Positions 10,138-24,522 of a stretch of DNA of 64,000 bases are shown one piece after another (positions within the stretch are counted from its first letter, which is position 1; every line of letters begins with the position of its first letter). The position numbers were made by a program, and so were the translations under genes. The DNA lies in assembly GCF_007989625.1 (NCBI RefSeq), contig NZ_BJUK01000017.1:1-64000 (forward strand), read 5' to 3'. Below the pieces are notes generated by a model. That model worked only from the letters and a program-made list of their open reading frames with translations. It was not told the origin of the DNA and made no database searches. This DNA comes from Bisbaumannia pacifica (GTDB taxonomy: Bacteria; Pseudomonadota; Gammaproteobacteria; Pseudomonadales; Halomonadaceae).

Positions 10138-10992
10138 TCAGGATTCCTCTTCGGGCTGGGGCAGGGCAAAGAAGGCGCGGGCCGTGGCGCTGGTGGCCTC
10201 GGCCAGGGCTCTTGGCGTCTCGCCGCGCCAGTGGGCGATTTCGTCCAGGATAAAGGGTAGCAGCGCCGGTTCGTGGCGCCGGCCCTTGAGCTTGGCGGGC
10301 AGGTTGCGCGGCAGCAGGTAAGGGCAGTCGGTCTCCAGCATCAGGCGGCTGGCGGGGATGTCTCGCACCAGCTCGCGCAGGTGGTGGCCGCGCCGCTCGT
10401 CGCAGATCCAGCCGGTCAGGCCGATATGCAGGTCGAGGTCCAGGTAGCCGTGCAGGGTGGCCCGCTCGCCGGTGAAACAGTGCACCACCGCCTGGGGGAT
10501 ATCGTCCCGCCAGTGGGTCAGCATCTCGGTCATGCGCCGCCCGGCATCCCGCTCGTGGATAAACAGCGGCAGGCGGCCCTCGGCGGCTTGTTGCAGCTGC
10601 GCCTCGAAGGCGCGCTCCTGTTCGGCGGGGGTGGAGAAGTTGCGGTTGAAGTCGAGGCCACACTCGCCCACCGCCACCACCTCGGGCTGAGCATGGAGTG
10701 CCGCCATGGCGGCCGCCAGCTCGCCATTCCAGCGGCTGGCATCGTGAGGGTGGACCCCCGCGGTGGCATAGCAGCCGGGGATCTCGCGAGCCAGGGCCAC
10801 CGCCTGCTCGGCATGCTCCCGGTCGGTGCCGGTGAGGATCAGGGTGGTGACATTGGCCGCCCGGGCACGCGCAATCACCGCCTCCCGGTCGCGGGCGAAG
10901 CTCTCATGGGTCAGGTTGGCGCCAATGTCCACCAGCGGCGTCGGCGCGCGCCGGCGCAGCGCCTCGGGCAGAACGTCATCGAAGTCGGCCAA
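10138..10992 (-). CDS. tatD: TatD family metal-dependent DNase
   Basis: A 284-residue TIM-barrel hydrolase closely resembling E. coli TatD along its length (VDIGANLTHESF, TAGVHPHD, VGECGLDFNRNFSTP, HCFTGE, TGWICDERRG, ETDCPYLLPR). These motifs carry the His/Glu/Asp metal ligands. TatD has 3'-5' exonuclease activity linked to DNA repair; it is not a transport protein despite the name. TTG 10992 is the start, with AGGAG 9 nt upstream. It leads a two-gene unit with the exonuclease-fold gene. Confidence 0.93.
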   Translation of the reverse strand: MADFDDVLPEALRRRAPTPLVDIGANLTHESFARDREAVIARARAANVTTLILTGTDREHAEQAVALAREIPGCYATAGVHPHDASRWNGELAAAMAALHAQPEVVAVGECGLDFNRNFSTPAEQERAFEAQLQQAAEGRLPLFIHERDAGRRMTEMLTHWRDDIPQAVVHCFTGERATLHGYLDLDLHIGLTGWICDERRGHHLRELVRDIPASRLMLETDCPYLLPRNLPAKLKGRRHEPALLPFILDEIAHWRGETPRALAEATSATARAFFALPQPEEES

Positions 10993-11094
10993 GGCCAGAG
11001 TCTCCTTGCTGAGCGGGCGCCTAGTGTAACCAAGCCCACCCGACCTCGGCCATGCGTTACACTAGCGCCTTTGCCGATTCGATGAGGATTGCGT

Positions 11095-13023
<1,929 letters not shown>

Positions 13024-13029
13024 AGACGA

Positions 13030-13168
13030 GGAAGTGCTGATTGGCGTCGCGAGCGAAGAGAGGCTGGTCGCCGCCGGAGCGCAGGAACCGGAGTGTAGCT
13101 CGCTACATGAGGATTCCGAGCACCGCCGGCGGCCAGGATATCGAGCGCAGCAGTCAATCAGTGCTTCC
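13030..13168. repeat. Nested fold-back (REP-like) intergenic element
   Basis: Fills the gap between uup and the stress-protein gene with three nested inverted repeats. The outer arm is GGAAGTGCTGATTG (13030-13043) against CAATCAGTGCTTCC (13155-13168), 12 of 14 pairs. The middle arm is GCCGCCGG (13070-13077) against CCGGCGGC (13126-13133). The inner imperfect hairpin is 13084-13099 against 13102-13117, around GTAGC/GCTAC with a 2-nt loop. It has no coding sense. I infer a dispersed palindromic element that may also end transcription of both convergent genes. Confidence 0.6.
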
Positions 13169-13169
13169 G

Positions 13170-13628
13170 TTACTCGTCGCTCTCTTCCCCCTTCTTACCA
13201 ACCCGCACCGCCAGCACATCGCAGCGGGCGCCGTGCAACACCCCGGTAGAGGTAGAACCCAGCAGCAGGGCGAAGCCGTGGCGTCCATGGGAGCCCACCA
13301 CGATCAGGTCCACGTCATGCTCCTCGGCGAAGCGGTGGATCTCGGTATCGGGCATGCCCACCACCACGTGCTGGTTCTCCTTGGGCACCTGGTGGGGGTC
13401 GGCGATTTCCGCCAGGCGCTGCTTGGCATGCTCGTCGAGCTGGTCCTGGATGCTGGTGAGATCCATGGGGATATCGCCGCCATAGGCGAAGCCCAGCGGC
13501 TCCAGGGTGTGCATGATGGAGAGCTTGGCCTGGTTGCGCTCGGCGATGGGCAGGGCGCGCTCCAGGACCTTGTGCGAATCCTTGGTCAGATCGACGGCGA
13601 CCAGGATATGACGATATTCGTTGCTCAT
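13170..13628 (-). CDS. Universal stress protein (UspA family)
   Basis: A 152-residue single-Usp protein. YRHILVAVDLTKDSHKVLERAL is the usual first strand and helix. The C-terminal VDLIVVGSHGRHGFALLLGSTSTGVLHGARCDVLAVRV is the UspA ATP-binding signature (G-x2-G-x9-G-S/T family pattern). ATG 13628 is chosen with GAGG 6 nt upstream. It probably acts as a nucleotide-binding stress or energy sensor in the cytosol; the specific role is unknown. Convergent with uup across the fold-back element. Confidence 0.9.
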   Translation of the reverse strand: MSNEYRHILVAVDLTKDSHKVLERALPIAERNQAKLSIMHTLEPLGFAYGGDIPMDLTSIQDQLDEHAKQRLAEIADPHQVPKENQHVVVGMPDTEIHRFAEEHDVDLIVVGSHGRHGFALLLGSTSTGVLHGARCDVLAVRVGKKGEESDE

Positions 13629-13734
13629 GGGATTCCTCGCGGGCAACAGGGGCTGATACCCCTACTCTAGGCGCTGTAGCGCATCGGGAACAACGACTTA
13701 TATCAACGTTTCGTGACATTCAGTGAGGCAGTCG

Positions 13735-14250
13735 ATGACCTGGCTAATCATTCTCTTGGCGCTGGCGCTGGTGGTATCGCCGGTGATGTGGCTCAAGCCC
13801 AGTCCCCGCCAGAAGCGGGTGGCCGGCCTGCGCAATGCCGTGATCAAGGCGGGGGTGGAGGTGAAGCTGGAGGTGCCGCCGCTGCATGATACCGACAAGG
13901 CGATGCCCGCCTATCGCTGGCGCTACCCCCAGGAGCGTCCCGGCCCGACCTTCGTGCTGGTGCGCGACAGCGAGTCGGGGGAGTCGCTCAAGCCCTGTCA
14001 CGCCGGCTGGCGCTGGCGCACCGAGCCGTTGCGGCCCTTGCCGGAGGCGGCTAGGGAGCGCCTCTTCGCCCTGTTGGAGCGGTTACCCCAGGACGCCCTG
14101 GTGCTGGAGTCCAACGAGCATACCCTAACCCTCTGGTGGTACGAGTCCCAGACCGCCGAACGCTTCCTGAGCTACCGGGAGGATTTCCTCTTCCTGCGCG
14201 ACCAACTGGCGGGACGCCCGGATCGCCCCCGGCCCACGCCCCGGGCGTGA
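13735..14250 (+). CDS. Single-pass inner-membrane protein, unknown function
   Basis: 171 residues: an N-terminal membrane anchor (MTWLIILLALALVVSPVMWL) followed by a soluble, Arg- and Pro-rich domain with conserved-looking segments (MPAYRWRYPQERPGP, HTLTLWWYES, FLSYREDFLFLRDQL). Similar proteins in pseudomonads are sometimes labelled YajC-like on the anchor alone; I see no reason to assign a translocase role. ATG 13735 has GAGG 6 nt upstream; GTG 13723 does not. Monocistronic, ending at a strong terminator. Confidence 0.7.
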   Translation: MTWLIILLALALVVSPVMWLKPSPRQKRVAGLRNAVIKAGVEVKLEVPPLHDTDKAMPAYRWRYPQERPGPTFVLVRDSESGESLKPCHAGWRWRTEPLRPLPEAARERLFALLERLPQDALVLESNEHTLTLWWYESQTAERFLSYREDFLFLRDQLAGRPDRPRPTPRA

Positions 14251-14267
14251 TGCCTTAGCCATACACG

Positions 14268-14300
14268 ACGAAGGCGGCACCCCAGGGGTGCCGCCTTCGT
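14268..14300. terminator. Bidirectional terminator between the membrane protein gene and slyA
   Basis: A 15-bp perfect stem (14268-14282 with 14286-14300) has a 3-nt loop. It lies 17 nt after the plus-strand stop and 20 nt after the minus-strand slyA stop. Confidence 0.85.
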
Positions 14301-14320
14301 ATCTGTGGCCATCGGCCGGG

Positions 14321-14764
14321 TCAGGCGTCGCCGTCGCGTCCCTGCAACCGCAGGCCATTCTCCTCGATGCGCGCCAGCAGGCCATCGAGCTGAGAAACCT
14401 CGTCGTCGCTGAGGCCCGCCAGCATCTCCTGGCGCGCCTCGGCCACCACCGCATCGATCTGCTGCAGCAGGGGCGTGGCCGCCTCGGTGAGGTAGATACG
14501 CTTGGTGCGGCGATCCTGGTCGCAGGGGCAACGCTCCACCAGGCCCTGCTCGGCGAGCTGATCCAGGGTGCGCACCAGCGAGGGGGCCTCCACGCCGATG
14601 GCCCGGGCCAGGTCGCACTGGGGCTGGCCATCACCGAGACGCCACAGATGATAGAGGGTGACCCAGCGGGTCTGGGTCAGGCCCAGGGGCGCCAGGCGCT
14701 GGTCGAGGATGGCCCGCCACAGGCGCGGCAGGCGAGAGAGTCGGAAACCGATATTCTGGTGCAT
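14321..14764 (-). CDS. slyA: MarR-family transcriptional regulator SlyA
   Basis: A 147-residue winged-helix regulator that aligns with E. coli SlyA from its first residues: the helix LPRLWRAILDQRLAPLGLTQ, WVTLYHLWRL, the recognition region LARAIGVEAPSLVRTLDQL, then EQGLVER and DRRTKRIYLT. ATG 14764 gives the SlyA N-terminus and length; ATG 14809 would add 15 unmatched residues. Short TGCA half-sites flank the start region (about 14767-14784), a weak hint of autoregulation. The ligand and targets cannot be read from sequence. Confidence 0.88.
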   Translation of the reverse strand: MHQNIGFRLSRLPRLWRAILDQRLAPLGLTQTRWVTLYHLWRLGDGQPQCDLARAIGVEAPSLVRTLDQLAEQGLVERCPCDQDRRTKRIYLTEAATPLLQQIDAVVAEARQEMLAGLSDDEVSQLDGLLARIEENGLRLQGRDGDA

Positions 14765-14875
14765 GAGACGTCGTGTTTGCAGGCTAATAGTTGCATTGTC
14801 CGGAGGCATCGCCCCCTTTGCAAGCCTCGGCCACCGCTATCGGCGCCCGCCAGCGTGGAAAGTGCGTTGTCGGGG

Positions 14876-16024
14876 CTAGTCGCGGGCCCCGCCCGGCAGC
14901 ATGCGCCGCCATTCCAGCCCGGGAATGTCCGTGGTCAGCCGGATCTCGTCATCGGCTCGCTCGCCACCCGTCTCGTCCACCCTGAAGCGCAGGCTGCCCA
15001 GGCGCTGACCGGAGCCGGTGACGATATCGATGCGCCAGTCGCCGTCGGAGGACTCGGGAAAATTGAGCTTATGACTCCAGGCCCGATAGCCCGCCTCGCG
15101 ACCGCCACGCACCGTCAGGGGGATGCGGTCGAGCAGTTCGCCCCGGTGGCGCCATTCGTGGTAGATGGTCTCCTCCAGGCCGCGGGGCGCGCGAATCGCC
15201 GTATAGGCGTAGAGGCCGGTGCGGGCCAGGGCCCCGGGGGTCAGGTCGAGCTCGCCCACCGGGGTGCGACTGTCGCGATCCAGCGCCGGGGTCAGGGCGC
15301 TGTCGGTCAGCCAGAGGTGGGCGGTGGGCACCCAGGCACGCCCCGACCAGGCGACGCCGGCCAGCACCAGCGCTACCCCGAGCAGGGCCAGCCAACTGCG
15401 CCAGCCCTTGGGTTGCAGCAGATGGGTGAGGCTCGGCAGGGCGAAGACCACCATGGCCAGCAGGGCATAGCCCAGGCTCTCGGCGGTGGTCAGGGAGAGC
15501 AGCAGCGGCAGAGTCACCAACACCACCACGAAGACGCACTGGGCGTGGAAGGCGAAATAGAGCCAGCGCAGGCGTCCGGCTAGCCGATAATAGAGGGGGT
15601 CGATGATCGACAGCAGCCCCAGGCCGATCAGCAGCAGGGTGAACAGCGCCTGGCCACTAGTCCAAACGGTAGTGACCAACAGGAAGGGCAGGCAGAAGAA
15701 TAGCGTCTCCTGATGGATCAACTGGGCGATGAAGGCGGTGACGCCCCGGGGCAGGGTCGGGTAGCCGCGGCGAGCCAGCCAGCGGCCGATCAGCCCCTCG
15801 CCGAGCAGCAGACCCCAGGCCAGCAGCATGCCCAGGGCCAGTACCCCGCCCAGCCACTGCTGGCGATCCACCAGGAAAAAGCTCAGCACCCCGGCGCCGA
15901 AGGCGATGGGCGGCCAGACCCAGAGGTAGGGCCGCAGCCGGATCAGCAAGGCTTCGATACCGGCTTGCAGCCGCCGCAGGCGTGGATGAGTGCCGAGGGC
16001 TGGGGAGACGGGGAGTTCGGGCAT
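14876..16024 (-). CDS. DUF5924/DUF2914 membrane protein
   Basis: A 382-residue protein: about eight N-terminal membrane helices (residues 30-240; the DUF5924 part), then a periplasmic beta-rich domain with the DUF2914 pattern (TIYHEWRHRGELLDRIPL, GYRAWSHK, GDWRIDIVTGSGQRLGSLRF). The architecture is known only as an uncharacterised pair in proteobacteria; the C-terminal part may bind a ligand or glycan. ATG 16024 has GAGG at 6 nt. It precedes slyA by 111 bp on the same strand but need not be co-transcribed. Confidence 0.78.
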   Translation of the reverse strand: MPELPVSPALGTHPRLRRLQAGIEALLIRLRPYLWVWPPIAFGAGVLSFFLVDRQQWLGGVLALGMLLAWGLLLGEGLIGRWLARRGYPTLPRGVTAFIAQLIHQETLFFCLPFLLVTTVWTSGQALFTLLLIGLGLLSIIDPLYYRLAGRLRWLYFAFHAQCVFVVVLVTLPLLLSLTTAESLGYALLAMVVFALPSLTHLLQPKGWRSWLALLGVALVLAGVAWSGRAWVPTAHLWLTDSALTPALDRDSRTPVGELDLTPGALARTGLYAYTAIRAPRGLEETIYHEWRHRGELLDRIPLTVRGGREAGYRAWSHKLNFPESSDGDWRIDIVTGSGQRLGSLRFRVDETGGERADDEIRLTTDIPGLEWRRMLPGGARD

Positions 16025-16252
16025 CACGGGCCTCGTGGCAATAACGCTCGGCGCAGGCTAGCAGGGTCGGCCGGGGTTAGGGAGTCGCCGCCGGGCGACA
16101 GCCGGTGCAATGATGGCGTAGTCAGTATCGACCATCTGCCGAGAGAGGGGGGCTTGACGTGACGCCCGAGCTGACCCAAGCTAATGCAAAATCAAACGGT
16201 CGTATGAATGCGTACCGTCTTCCGGCATCCAACCCTGTGTGGAGATACGTGG

Positions 16253-19627
<3,375 letters not shown>

Positions 19628-19657
19628 GCCTCACCTCGCCAGCGAATCCTGGTTCCG

Positions 19658-19693
19658 CAACGCCGCCCCCGTGTCGCCACGGGGGCGGCGTTG
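19658..19693 (+). terminator. Terminator of fadBA
   Basis: A 16-bp GC-rich stem (19658-19673 with 19678-19693) around a 4-nt loop lies 30 nt after the fadA stop. The trailing sequence is only moderately T-rich. The remaining 19694-19916 is AT-rich upstream of qhpA and carries no recognisable gene. Confidence 0.75.
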
Positions 19694-19916
19694 TGCGTTA
19701 CTAGGTGGCTCGCCCCCGGCGTCGCAAGTCGGCACGCTCACACTGTCCCAGGCTGCGACACCGGGACCGGAGGTGGCCTATCACTGCCTCCCTGAGAGAG
19801 AGTCTATTTTCTTGATATAACAATAAAAAATCGGCGATGGCCCGGAACTTCCATAGCTCCTGATATGGCGGGCCCTGGCCCCCAGTGCCTGACAATAACA
19901 ACGAGGAGAGATTGCC

Positions 19917-21482
19917 TTGAGAACGCTGTCCCCCCTGCGAGGCCTCTGTCTGGTGGCCATCGCCTCGACCCCGCTGATGGCCGGCGCCGACCCCGGCGAG
20001 CAGGCCATCGATCGCTACTGTTCCGGTTGCCACCAGGCGGGTGGCGACGACAATGGCTGGAGCCGCATCAGTGCCCAGCGCAAGACCCCGGAAGGCTGGG
20101 ACATGACCGTCGCGCGGATGCAGACCATGCACGGCCTGGAGCTGCCCCTGGAGGCGCGCCGCGATATCGTCAAGTTTCTCGCCGATACCCGGGGCCTGGC
20201 CCCCGAGGAGAGCGCCCCCCAGCGTGCGTTGATCGAACGCCGCCTCAACCGCATCGAGTCCTTCGACCACCCCAGCTACCAGGAGATGTGTGCTCGCTGC
20301 CATACCGGTGGCCGCGCCCAGCTGCAGCGCCGTCCCCTGGAGGAGTGGGAACGCCTGGTGCACTTCCATGTGGGCCAGTTCCAGACCATCGAGTACCAGG
20401 CCATGGCCCGGGACCGCGACTGGTTCGAGCTCGCCCTGGACGAGATCGCCCCCTGGCTGGCCGAGACCCAGGGCCTGGAGAGTGCGGCCTGGGACGCCTG
20501 GCAGGCGCAGGACGCCGTGGAGCCGGCGGGGGACTGGCAGCTCTGGGGCCACTGGCCCGGCGAGGGCGACTTCTATGCCGATGTCACCATCACCGCCGCC
20601 GAGGGCGAGGACGCCTATGCCCTGACCCTGGACGGCGCCTTTATCGATGGCCGGGAGCTCGACGGCGAGGGGCAGGCCATCGTCTATACCGGCTACGAAT
20701 GGCGCGCCAACCTCAGCCTCAATGGCCGCGACTTCAGGCAGGTGCTGGACCTCTCCGACGCGCGCCCCGCCGGGCGCATCTTCGACGATCACGACGACGC
20801 CTTCGGCATGCGGGTCGAGATGGCGCCCCGTGAGGCCGCCACGCCTGGCCTGACGGCCAGCCTGCCGGCATCCCTCAAGGCCGGCACGCGAAGCCGCCTG
20901 GTGCTGCTCGGCCAGGGCCTCGCCGACGGCGAGATCGACCTGGGCGAGGGCGTCAGTGTGCGCGAGGTGATCGAGCGCCGCGACCACCGCCTGGTGCTCG
21001 ACGTGGAGGCGGCCGCCGACCTGACGCCTGGCTGGCTGCCGCTGGCCGTGGGCGACGTCGGCGCCGATACCCTGCTGGCCGGCTATCAGGCCGTGGATCG
21101 TCTCGAGGTCAGCCCGGCGCTCGGCGTGGCGCGGGTCGGCAACCAGGCCACCCCGCCGGTCAGCGGCGTGTTCAGCGCCCTGGGCTACCTGGGCGAGGGC
21201 GAGGCCGCCATTCCCCTGGGCCGGGTGCCGGTGCGCTGGAGCGTCGCCCCCTGGGACGAGATCGCCGAGCACGACGAGGACGCCAAGTACGCCGGGGTGA
21301 TGGACGCCGCCACCGGCATCTTCACCCCCGCCGGCGCCGGTCCCAATCCCATGCGCCGCTTCAATGCCAATAGCGTGGGCAACCTGCGGGTCACCGCCAG
21401 CGTCGAGGGACAGGAAGCCGTCCAGGACGAGGCGCAACTGATCGTCACCGTGCAACGCTGGAACAACCCGCCGCTGCGCTAA
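19917..21482 (+). CDS. qhpA: Quinohemoprotein amine dehydrogenase alpha subunit (diheme)
   Basis: The electron-transfer subunit of periplasmic QHNDH, which deaminates primary amines. Its two c-type hemes take electrons from the quinone cofactor of the gamma subunit. 521 residues: a signal peptide (MRTLSPLRGLCLVAIASTPLMAGA), a cytochrome c domain with two heme sites, CSGCH (35-39) and CARCH (125-129), then beta-sandwich domains. Residue order and size fit QhpA/PeaA. TTG 19917 is the start with GAGGAGAG 6 nt upstream. It heads the qhpADCB unit. Confidence 0.92.
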   Translation: MRTLSPLRGLCLVAIASTPLMAGADPGEQAIDRYCSGCHQAGGDDNGWSRISAQRKTPEGWDMTVARMQTMHGLELPLEARRDIVKFLADTRGLAPEESAPQRALIERRLNRIESFDHPSYQEMCARCHTGGRAQLQRRPLEEWERLVHFHVGQFQTIEYQAMARDRDWFELALDEIAPWLAETQGLESAAWDAWQAQDAVEPAGDWQLWGHWPGEGDFYADVTITAAEGEDAYALTLDGAFIDGRELDGEGQAIVYTGYEWRANLSLNGRDFRQVLDLSDARPAGRIFDDHDDAFGMRVEMAPREAATPGLTASLPASLKAGTRSRLVLLGQGLADGEIDLGEGVSVREVIERRDHRLVLDVEAAADLTPGWLPLAVGDVGADTLLAGYQAVDRLEVSPALGVARVGNQATPPVSGVFSALGYLGEGEAAIPLGRVPVRWSVAPWDEIAEHDEDAKYAGVMDAATGIFTPAGAGPNPMRRFNANSVGNLRVTASVEGQEAVQDEAQLIVTVQRWNNPPLR

Positions 21483-21503
21483 CACCAGGACCAGGAGATC
21501 ATC

Positions 21504-22931
21504 ATGGGAATCTTGCAAGCGATACCCCAGAACCTGCATCGGGTGGAGGTGGAAGGCCAGCCGCTGTGGTTTCATATCCCCACCACCAGCCTGTTCGCCC
21601 CGGACGCCCTGAGCGAGGAGCTGCTGGCGCTGGCCGGGCGCGGGGAGGGGCTCGATAGTCGGGCCCTGCCGGCGCGACTGACCCGGCGCGCCGACGGCGA
21701 TGACATCGAGGCGCGCCTGGCCCAGCTCAAGGCGCTGAAGCTGATCACCGACGGCGCGGTGCAGGCCTACAACCCCAGCGTCGAGGTGGAGCAGTTCCCG
21801 CTCTCCACCGTGGTGCTCAACGTCAACACCGGCTGCAACCTGAGCTGTAGCTACTGCTACAAGGAAGACCTGGACAACCCCCGGGACGGCAAGAAGATGG
21901 ACCTGGCCACCGCCCAGGCCTCCATCGAGATGATGCTGCGCGAGGCGCCGCAACGCGACCGCTACAATATCGTCTTCTTCGGCGGCGAGCCGCTCAGCAA
22001 TATGCCGCTGATCCGCGAGGTGGTGGCCTGGGCCGAGCAACGCATCCACGGCCTCGGCAAGGCGGTGGACTTCACCCTGACCACCAACGCCACCCTGCTC
22101 AACGAGGAGAAGATCGCCTTCTTCGATGCTCACCGCTTTGGCCTGACGGTGAGCATGGACGGGCCCAAGGCGATCCATGACAAGAACCGCATCGCCGTCA
22201 ACGGCCAGGGCACCTACGACCTGGTGGCCAAGCGCATCAAGCCGCTGCTGGCCGGTTACCGCTCGCGGCCGGTGGGGGCCCGGGTCACCCTGACCCGGGG
22301 CATCACCGACGTGATCGGCATCCACGATCACCTGGTCAACGAGCTAGGCTTCGCCGAGGCGGGCTTCGCCCCGGTCACCTCCGGCGACATGGCCGCCTAC
22401 AACCTCACCGGCGAGGAGCTCAAGACGGTCTTCGACGGCATGGTCGAGCTCGGCGAGCGCGCCGTGGCCGCCGCCATCGAGGGCCGCGATATCGGCTTCG
22501 GCAACTTCAACCAGTTGCTCACCGACCTCTGGGAAGGGCGCAGCAAGGCGGTGCCCTGCGGCGCCGGCCTGGGGCTGGTGTCGGTGGATCATCAAGGCGA
22601 CGTGCATCTCTGCCACCGCTTCACCGGTTCGGAGATGCCCACCTTCGGCAACGTCGATGCGGGACTCGACCACGCCGGCCTCAAGCAGTTTATCGAGGCC
22701 AGGAGCGATCGTTCCGAGCGCGGCTGCAGCGACTGCCGGATCCGCAATCTCTGCTCCGGCGGCTGCTATCACGAGAGCTATGCCCGCTACGGCGACCCCA
22801 TGACCCCCACCTACCACTACTGCGACCTGATGCGCGACTGGGTCGATTTCGGCATCCAGGCCTACGCGCGCATCCTGCGTCATAACCCGGAGTTTCTCGA
22901 CGGTCCCCTGGCCGGGAGGCAGAGCGCATGA
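21504..22931 (+). CDS. qhpD: Radical SAM / SPASM gamma-subunit cross-linking enzyme
   Basis: Forms the Cys-to-Asp/Glu thioether cross-links inside the amine dehydrogenase gamma subunit, in the cytosol before export. 475 residues. The radical SAM cluster motif CNLSCSYC (Cys111, 115, 118) is followed by FFGGEPL. A C-terminal SPASM region with many cysteines holds auxiliary Fe-S clusters ([20 protein letters not shown], then [20 protein letters not shown] and a last HYC). The start is ATG with AGGAG 7 nt upstream. Its stop overlaps the qhpC start by 4 nt, so enzyme and substrate are translationally coupled. Confidence 0.93.
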   Translation: MGILQAIPQNLHRVEVEGQPLWFHIPTTSLFAPDALSEELLALAGRGEGLDSRALPARLTRRADGDDIEARLAQLKALKLITDGAVQAYNPSVEVEQFPLSTVVLNVNTGCNLSCSYCYKEDLDNPRDGKKMDLATAQASIEMMLREAPQRDRYNIVFFGGEPLSNMPLIREVVAWAEQRIHGLGKAVDFTLTTNATLLNEEKIAFFDAHRFGLTVSMDGPKAIHDKNRIAVNGQGTYDLVAKRIKPLLAGYRSRPVGARVTLTRGITDVIGIHDHLVNELGFAEAGFAPVTSGDMAAYNLTGEELKTVFDGMVELGERAVAAAIEGRDIGFGNFNQLLTDLWEGRSKAVPCGAGLGLVSVDHQGDVHLCHRFTGSEMPTFGNVDAGLDHAGLKQFIEARSDRSERGCSDCRIRNLCSGGCYHESYARYGDPMTPTYHYCDLMRDWVDFGIQAYARILRHNPEFLDGPLAGRQSA

Positions 22932-23290
22932 ACCATCACAGCGATAACAACAAGAGCATGACCCAGCTGGGGCTGGCGCCCCTCAACCGCAAGGCGCGCG
23001 AGATGGAGCGGGCGGCGACTCCGGAGGCCCTGGAGGAGGTCCAGGCCATGCAGACCATCGCCGGCTGTACCTCCAGCTTCGACCCGGGCTGGGAGGTCGA
23101 CCCCTTCGGCGGCGTGGCTTCCCTGTGCCAGCCCATGGAGGCGGACCTCTACGGCTGCGCCGATCCCTGCTGGTGGCCGGCCCAGGTGCCGGACACCATG
23201 AACACCTACCCCGACTGGGGGCAGGGGGCCGATCGCGCCGAAGACGACTGGCGCAAGCTCGACAGCGTCTATCCGGGAGGCGAGCAGTGA
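22928..23290 (+). CDS. qhpC: Quinohemoprotein amine dehydrogenase gamma subunit (CTQ precursor)
   Basis: The 120-residue precursor of the catalytic subunit, in which a cysteine tryptophylquinone (CTQ) and three thioether bridges are made. With the published mature numbering plus 40, every modified residue is present: Cys47-Glu56, Cys67-Asp73 and Cys81-Asp89 for the thioethers, and Cys77-Trp83 for CTQ, in [14 protein letters not shown]. The first 40 or so residues are a leader without Sec features ([20 protein letters not shown]), expected to be removed by QhpE. It overlaps qhpD by 4 nt and qhpB by 1 nt. Confidence 0.95.
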   Translation: MNHHSDNNKSMTQLGLAPLNRKAREMERAATPEALEEVQAMQTIAGCTSSFDPGWEVDPFGGVASLCQPMEADLYGCADPCWWPAQVPDTMNTYPDWGQGADRAEDDWRKLDSVYPGGEQ

Positions 23291-24405
23291 TGGAGAGCCC
23301 TGTGATGAAGCGACTCAACCTGACCCTGGCGGGCCTGCTGGCCCTCGCCGCCCAGCCCCTGCTGGTCGATACCGCCGAGGCCGAGGCGGCCGGCGCCGAC
23401 GAGGTGCGCGAGTACCTGGTGACCATGGCCCGCCCCAACCAACTGCATGTGATCGATCCCGAGGCCCGGGAGATCGTGCGCAGTTGCGACGTGGAGGGCG
23501 ACTTCGGCTCCGGCACCCTGCAGCTCTCCCCGGACGAGCGCACCGCCTATGTGCTGCATAACCGCTGGGAAGACGTGGTGGGCATCGATCTGACCAACTG
23601 CGAGGAGGTGTTCCGCGCTCGCCAGTCCACGGGGGACGTGCGCGCCAAGGCGCTCGCGTCGCTGGCGGTCAGCCCCGACGGCAGCCGCCTCTATACCGTG
23701 CAGGATCGGGTGCGCCTGCACCGCGATCGCTACGAGGTGCTGGCGCCGCAGTTGGCGGTCTATGACACCGCGGCGGGACTCGATGCCGAGCCCATCGCCA
23801 CCTTCCCGGCGCCGCGCCAGGTGACCACCATGGCCGCCGCCGAGGACGGCGCCCTGTATCTCGCCGGGGCGGATATCTATCGGGTCGACCCCGAGACCGG
23901 CGACACCGAGGTCGCCATCGCCAACCGCCACTGGGAGCGTCCCGGTTTCAGCCCCCCGGACTCCCTGGCCATGTGGTCCACCGGCGAGGTGGCGGGCGAG
24001 TTCCTGCGTCCCTATACGGTGGCGGCGGACCCCGGCGAGGCGAACGAGGCCTGGCACTGGGGCATCAGCCGGGTCGACCTGGCCAGCGGCGAGACCGAGA
24101 ACAAGGAGATCGCCCCCTTCGAGTTCATCATCTTCTCGATGGTCTCCGATCCCCGCGATCGCGACACCTTCTACGGCGTCTATACCCAGCTCAGCAAGCT
24201 GGACGCCGAGACCCGGGAGATCGTCGAGGTGATCGATCTCGACCACACCTACTACGTCATCAATACCTCCTACGACGGCTCGCGGATCTATCTGGGCGGC
24301 GCCTCCAGCGATATCGCCATCTATGATGACGACTTCAATGACCTGGGGCGCATCGAGCTGCCCGGCGATATGAGTACGGCGACGTTGAAGGTCGCCCGCT
24401 TCTAG
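23290..24405 (+). CDS. qhpB: Quinohemoprotein amine dehydrogenase beta subunit
   Basis: A 371-residue seven-bladed beta-propeller subunit that, with alpha, encloses the gamma subunit. The N-terminal hydrophobic signal (KRLNLTLAGLLALAAQPLLV) is followed by repeats such as LVTMARPNQLHVIDPE, GTLQLSPDERTAYVL and SLAVSPDGSRLYTV that fit propeller blades. GGGAGG lies 9 nt before ATG 23290, whose A is the last base of the qhpC stop; ATG 23305 with its own GGAG is a possible alternative. Last of the four co-translated structural and maturation genes. Confidence 0.9.
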   Translation: MESPVMKRLNLTLAGLLALAAQPLLVDTAEAEAAGADEVREYLVTMARPNQLHVIDPEAREIVRSCDVEGDFGSGTLQLSPDERTAYVLHNRWEDVVGIDLTNCEEVFRARQSTGDVRAKALASLAVSPDGSRLYTVQDRVRLHRDRYEVLAPQLAVYDTAAGLDAEPIATFPAPRQVTTMAAAEDGALYLAGADIYRVDPETGDTEVAIANRHWERPGFSPPDSLAMWSTGEVAGEFLRPYTVAADPGEANEAWHWGISRVDLASGETENKEIAPFEFIIFSMVSDPRDRDTFYGVYTQLSKLDAETREIVEVIDLDHTYYVINTSYDGSRIYLGGASSDIAIYDDDFNDLGRIELPGDMSTATLKVARF

Positions 24406-24474
24406 GCACTGCCTGAAACGGTCTGCGCTCGCCGACGTTTCAGACAGCACCTTGCGCGATTGCGTGGTCCGTTT

Positions 24475-24507
24475 GGCCGGGACTCCATGGAGTCGCCGGC
24501 CCTTTTT
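24475..24507 (+). terminator. Terminator-like hairpin between qhpB and qhpF
   Basis: GGCCGG-GACTCC (24475-24486) pairs with GGAGTC (24489-24494) and, after a bulged G, CCGGCC (24496-24501), followed by CTTTTT (24502-24507). It lies about 70 nt after the qhpB stop and only 15 nt before the qhpF start. A second hairpin, CTGAAACG/CGTTTCAG (24413-24420 with 24436-24443), precedes it. It is placed to cut expression of qhpFE relative to qhpADCB. Confidence 0.65.
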
Positions 24508-24522
24508 GCCGGAGACCTGCCC

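Noticed and set aside
19838-19852. Possible sigma-54 promoter before qhpA (TGGCCC-N5-TTCC)
   Set aside because: The spacing is right but the -12 element reads TTCC, not TTGC. Other TGGC-containing pairs in the interval have wrong spacing. Too weak to annotate.
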